Positions 6,262 to 8,640 of a DNA stretch of 8,640 bases are shown piece after piece. A program made the translations under genes and the position numbers. The notes under the pieces were generated by a model. The model worked only from the letters and a program-made list of their open reading frames with translations. It had not been told where the DNA came from and ran no database searches. The stretch covers positions 1-8,640 of the forward strand of contig RFIK01000114.1 of assembly GCA_003695605.1 (NCBI GenBank), read 5' to 3'. Numbering within the stretch: position 1 is the first letter of the stretch; every line of letters starts with the position of its first letter. The stretch is from Chlorobiota bacterium. GTDB lineage: Bacteria > Bacteroidota > Ignavibacteria > Kapaibacteriales > NICIL-2.

Positions 6262-7733
6262 CGGCGAGCGAGGATTTCCCGGTAGATGGCTTCATACTGG
6301 CGAGCACTGGTTGACCACGAGAAGTCCTGGCTCATGCAATTCTGCACCAACACTGCCCAGTACGTTGGCTTCTTGTAGAGTGCCAACGCTCGCTTGATTG
6401 CACCGACGAAATCATCGGCTGCATAGTCGCGGAAGACAAAGCCGGTGCCAGTCCGGGTGTCGGGATCGAAATCTTCGACGGTGTCAACAAGACCGCCAGT
6501 CGCACGCACGATGGGGACAGTTCCATAGACCATCGAGTACATCTGGTTGAGCCCGCACGGTTCATAGAGTGATGGCATCAGGTACATGTCCGCGCCTGCC
6601 TCGATAAGGTGCGCAAGCTCGTCGTCGAAGCCTGCGATGAACGCAAGCTTGCCTGGGTGCTTTGCGGCAAGCTTTTCCAGCGTAGCGCTCAGTGATGGGT
6701 CGCCTTCGCCGAGCAGGACGATTTGGACGTTTTCCCGAAGCAATGTTGGGAGAACCTCCACAAGGAGTGGAATTCCCTTCGCCTCGCCCAGCCGTGCAAT
6801 GGTTGCCAAGATGGGGACTTTCTCCTCGTGCGGAAGCTTCAAGCGATCGCGGAGTGCTTTCTTATTGAGCGCCTTGCCCTCTTTCCAGCTTGTCGAATCG
6901 AAATGATGCGGGATGAAGGGGTCAGTTTTCGGGTTCCAATGGTAGGTATCAATGCCGTTGAGGATGCCTACGATGTGGTGAGCCCGGAAGAGCGAATGCA
7001 AGCCGCCACTGATGACTTTGTCCTTGGCGATCTCTTTGGCGTAGGTTGGGCTGACGGTCGTGATCGCGTCGGCAAATTCCACTCCGGCTTTCGTGAAGTT
7101 GAGGTGTTTAGCGTGGGTAATCCTCGGATAGATTTCCTTCGGGAGTCCTGTCTTTTCCAGACTTATTGCAGGAAAAATGCCCTGGTCAACAGCGTTGTGG
7201 ATTGTAAAGACCAAGCGCGTATTTGCAAACTCTTTCGTGTGCATTGTCCGGATGTACGCACCGATGAGCCCGGTCTGCCACGCATTACAATGGATGATAT
7301 CCGGGTACCACCCCAGAAGAAGGCACGTAGTTACCACAGACCGATCGAAGAAGATGAAGCGCTCGTCGTTGTTGTACGGCTCGCCGGTGAGTGGATCGGC
7401 ATAGAGACCTTTTTTGGAGTCGAAGTAGGTGAAATTCGTGGTAACATAGGCCTGGACCTTCGTCCGAGGATTCTGCATCGAGGAAGATTTTATCGTCGCA
7501 AGCTCGACAGTCTCCCCCACAGCGATAGGTACTTCTTTGAGGCGATTGATCTCATGGATGCGATTGCGGCGTTCGCTGACATTCCCATATTTTGGCAACA
7601 TGACGCGCACATCGTGGCCAAGCTCGCGGAGGGCGATAGGAAGGGCGTGAGAGACGTCGGCTAATCCACCAGTTTTTGCGAAGGGGTAAACCTCGCTGGA
7701 GACAAAAAGGATACTCAACGGACGATCGGGCAT
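6258..7733 (-). CDS. glgA: Glycogen synthase (ADP-glucose type, GT5)
   Basis: A 491-residue cytoplasmic glycosyltransferase that transfers glucose from ADP-glucose to the non-reducing end of alpha-1,4-glucan in glycogen synthesis. The N-terminal Rossmann domain opens with SSEVYPFAKTGGLADV, where Lys20 in KTGGL is the sugar-nucleotide-binding lysine. VSPTYAKEI (228-235) and NGIDTYHWNP (259-268) are standard GlgA blocks. In the C-terminal domain ARLGEAKG places Arg313 and Lys319 at the phosphate-binding positions of E. coli Arg299 and Lys305. EPCGLNQMYSMVYG (391-404) carries the catalytic Glu391, followed by PIVRATGGLVDTV. Two motifs differ from the E. coli form: the usual QKG is AKG, and HNxxYQG is HNAVDQG. 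The length is close to the family norm of about 480. The ATG at 7733 has a good ribosome site, GAGGCGGA (7748-7741). The stop overlaps the lipoprotein start by ATGA, making glgA the first gene of a three-gene operon. Confidence 0.97.
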   Translation of the reverse strand: MPDRPLSILFVSSEVYPFAKTGGLADVSHALPIALRELGHDVRVMLPKYGNVSERRNRIHEINRLKEVPIAVGETVELATIKSSSMQNPRTKVQAYVTTNFTYFDSKKGLYADPLTGEPYNNDERFIFFDRSVVTTCLLLGWYPDIIHCNAWQTGLIGAYIRTMHTKEFANTRLVFTIHNAVDQGIFPAISLEKTGLPKEIYPRITHAKHLNFTKAGVEFADAITTVSPTYAKEIAKDKVISGGLHSLFRAHHIVGILNGIDTYHWNPKTDPFIPHHFDSTSWKEGKALNKKALRDRLKLPHEEKVPILATIARLGEAKGIPLLVEVLPTLLRENVQIVLLGEGDPSLSATLEKLAAKHPGKLAFIAGFDDELAHLIEAGADMYLMPSLYEPCGLNQMYSMVYGTVPIVRATGGLVDTVEDFDPDTRTGTGFVFRDYAADDFVGAIKRALALYKKPTYWAVLVQNCMSQDFSWSTSARQYEAIYREILARR

Positions 7734-7780
7734 GCGTATGTCCGCCTCGCAAACGGTGAAACGGGAACACTATCGAGCCC

Positions 7781-7810
7781 GCTGGCACGAGTACCAGCCA
7801 GCCACCTGGT
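7781..7810 (-). other. Two mutually exclusive hairpins in the glgA leader
   Basis: GCTGGC (7781-7786) can pair with GCCAGC (7797-7802), a 6-bp stem with a 10-base loop. Alternatively ACCAG (7793-7797) can pair with CTGGT (7806-7810). The two share bases, so only one can form at a time. They fall in the predicted 5' leader of glgA, about 30 bases before its ribosome site. The stems are short and may be chance. Confidence 0.2.
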
Positions 7811-7834
7811 CACATGGGGCAGATTTCTACGACG

Positions 7835-7867
7835 CAAAAATACGGAAAGTCTCCGGGTGGCTGCATT
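7835..7867 (-). promoter_or_regulatory. TAnnTTTG-type promoter candidate for the glgA operon
   Basis: On the minus strand TATTTTTG (7842-7835) is an exact match to the Bacteroidota -7 consensus TAnnTTTG. A weak -33 element AATG (7867-7864) lies 21 bases upstream. Transcription would start near 7828, giving a leader of about 95 bases before the glgA ATG. Use of this consensus assumes a Bacteroidota-type main sigma factor. Confidence 0.33.
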
Positions 7868-7897
7868 TGGTTATTACCATTTTTCTTTGTAGTTTAG
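7866..7897 (+). promoter_or_regulatory. TTTG-N20-TAGTTTAG promoter candidate for the Reeler-like gene
   Basis: TTTG (7866-7869) is followed after 20 bases by TAGTTTAG (7890-7897), one mismatch from TAnnTTTG. This is the spacing of Bacteroidota sigma-ABfr promoters. The predicted start near 7904 leaves about 31 bases to the ATG at 7935 and would make the upstream in-frame GTG at 7908 nearly leaderless. The -33 box overlaps that of the divergent glgA promoter candidate. Confidence 0.38.
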
Positions 7898-7934
7898 TGC
7901 TGAGTACGTGATAATTTTCGTCGTTACGTTGAGC

Positions 7935-8640
7935 ATGGTTAGACTCCTTGGCAGGTTAGTCTTGATCTGTACCCTTTCGCATGGAGCGTTGATTAACCTT
8001 TACGCCTATCGCGAGGGAATTACTGGCGTCACGAGTACTGGCTGTGGCGGGAATGGCTGTCATGGTAGCCAGCCAAGTACACTGACGACCATCATTCTCG
8101 AGGGACCGCGACTTGTCAAACCAAATACACTCAATACATTTACACTTCGCGTACGTCACTCAAGCGCGATCTATGCCGGGTTCAACATGGCTGCGTTCAC
8201 CACACAAGGCCAGCCATCGGGACTGCTCCAATACCCAGCGACGGAGAATCAGTACGTCAAGTCGCTCAACGGCGAGCTGACACACCGTGAACGACGGATG
8301 ATGTCCAATCAAGGCAGTTATCGCGAAGCTGCGTGGCAAGTGCAGTGGCGTTCACCCGAGACGCCGGGTGAGTATGTCATTCGAGCAGCGGGCAATGCGG
8401 CAGATGGCGACGGACGGGCATCTGCGGGAGATATGTGGAATCTCCTCTCACCAGTGACAATTACAGTGCAAGGGATTCTCCTACGGGCGCCAACTGCATC
8501 GAGCGCATACTGCCCCGGTGATACCATCGTGCTCCAATGGACAAGTTACGGGGTAACGACGGCGAACATCCTCTATTCGGCAGATAGCGGTCAGTCTTGG
8601 ATCCCGGTCGGCACCGTCCAAGCACAAACGGGCACGAACA
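7935..8640 (+). CDS. Secreted protein with Reeler-like choice-of-anchor V domain and CX4CH motif, 3' truncated by window
   Basis: The frame from the ATG at 7935 stays open to the window end (235 codons) with no stop, so the protein continues beyond it. It begins with a signal-like segment (RLLGRLVLICTLSHGALINLYA, cleavage perhaps after Ala24). GITGVTSTGCGGNGCHGS follows, with Cys37, Cys42 and His43 in CX4CH spacing. Residues about 45-180 match the choice-of-anchor V/Reeler-like pattern: PNTLNTFTLRVRH, AGFNMAAF, ELTHRERR, AAWQVQWRSPE, PGEYVIRAAGNAADGDG and SAGDMWN. From about residue 183 an Ig-like domain starts (SSAYCPGDTIVLQWTSYGV, then SADSGQSWIPVG). Such proteins in Bacteroidota and Chlorobiota are exported, often by type IX secretion through a C-terminal tail, which is not visible here. 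Two upstream in-frame starts, TTG 7929 and GTG 7908, are possible. No strong Shine-Dalgarno site is seen. The function is unknown; the CX4CH could bind heme c or merely form a disulfide. Confidence 0.8.
   Translation, partial: MVRLLGRLVLICTLSHGALINLYAYREGITGVTSTGCGGNGCHGSQPSTLTTIILEGPRLVKPNTLNTFTLRVRHSSAIYAGFNMAAFTTQGQPSGLLQYPATENQYVKSLNGELTHRERRMMSNQGSYREAAWQVQWRSPETPGEYVIRAAGNAADGDGRASAGDMWNLLSPVTITVQGILLRAPTASSAYCPGDTIVLQWTSYGVTTANILYSADSGQSWIPVGTVQAQTGTN

Noticed and set aside
6723..7664. 313-codon open frame on the plus strand opposite glgA
   Set aside because: It lies fully within a clearly recognised glgA, shows no family signature, and mirrors the codon usage of the real gene.
7908..7934. 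GTG 7908 or TTG 7929 as start of the Reeler-like gene
   Set aside because: Neither has a ribosome site. GTG 7908 would be nearly leaderless from the best promoter candidate and would put extra hydrophobic residues ahead of a normal-looking signal segment. Not excluded.

Overview
The window appears to come from a free-living bacterium of the Bacteroidota/Chlorobiota side of the FCB group, possibly a Kapabacteria- or Ignavibacteria-like lineage. This is an inference from gene content, not from a marker gene. The pointers are a secreted protein with a Reeler-like 'choice-of-anchor V' domain followed by an Ig-like domain (common in type IX secretion cargo), a DUF4270/DNRLRE-like lipoprotein directly behind glgA, a PorV/FadL-like outer membrane barrel, and TAnnTTTG-type promoter boxes upstream of gene starts. 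The sequence is moderately GC-rich and densely coding. No intergenic gap exceeds about 210 bases, and I see no tRNA, rRNA, CRISPR array, insertion sequence or phage gene.

Layout. Bases 1-1071 (+) hold the C-terminal 356 codons of a Wzx-type polysaccharide flippase whose start lies upstream. After a 134-base gap with a promoter-like box, an S9 serine peptidase (1206-3068, +) overlaps by 26 bases a class III sirtuin (cobB, 3043-3807, +). The sirtuin converges on, and overlaps by 20 bases, a minus-strand operon. Read in its own direction, that operon is glgA (7733-6258), a lipoprotein (6261-5020) and an outer membrane barrel (5023-3788). The three genes are joined by two ATGA stop/start overlaps. 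A 201-base divergent intergenic region separates glgA from a plus-strand secreted protein gene (7935 to the window end), which runs off the window and carries a CX4CH motif and a Reeler-like domain.

How the genes fit together. The flippase belongs to a surface polysaccharide cluster mostly outside the window. The peptidase and sirtuin look like a translationally coupled cytoplasmic pair, plausibly acting on peptides and acyl-lysine proteins. The glgA operon joins cytoplasmic glycogen synthesis to two envelope proteins. From memory, DUF4270 genes also follow glgA in many Bacteroidota, so the linkage may be old and functional, but its meaning is unknown. At the convergent junction, each transcription unit has a hairpin located inside the other's coding sequence.

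The strongest candidates for something under-described are the glgA-lipoprotein-barrel unit, the sirtuin-peptidase coupling, and the CX4CH Reeler-like exported protein.
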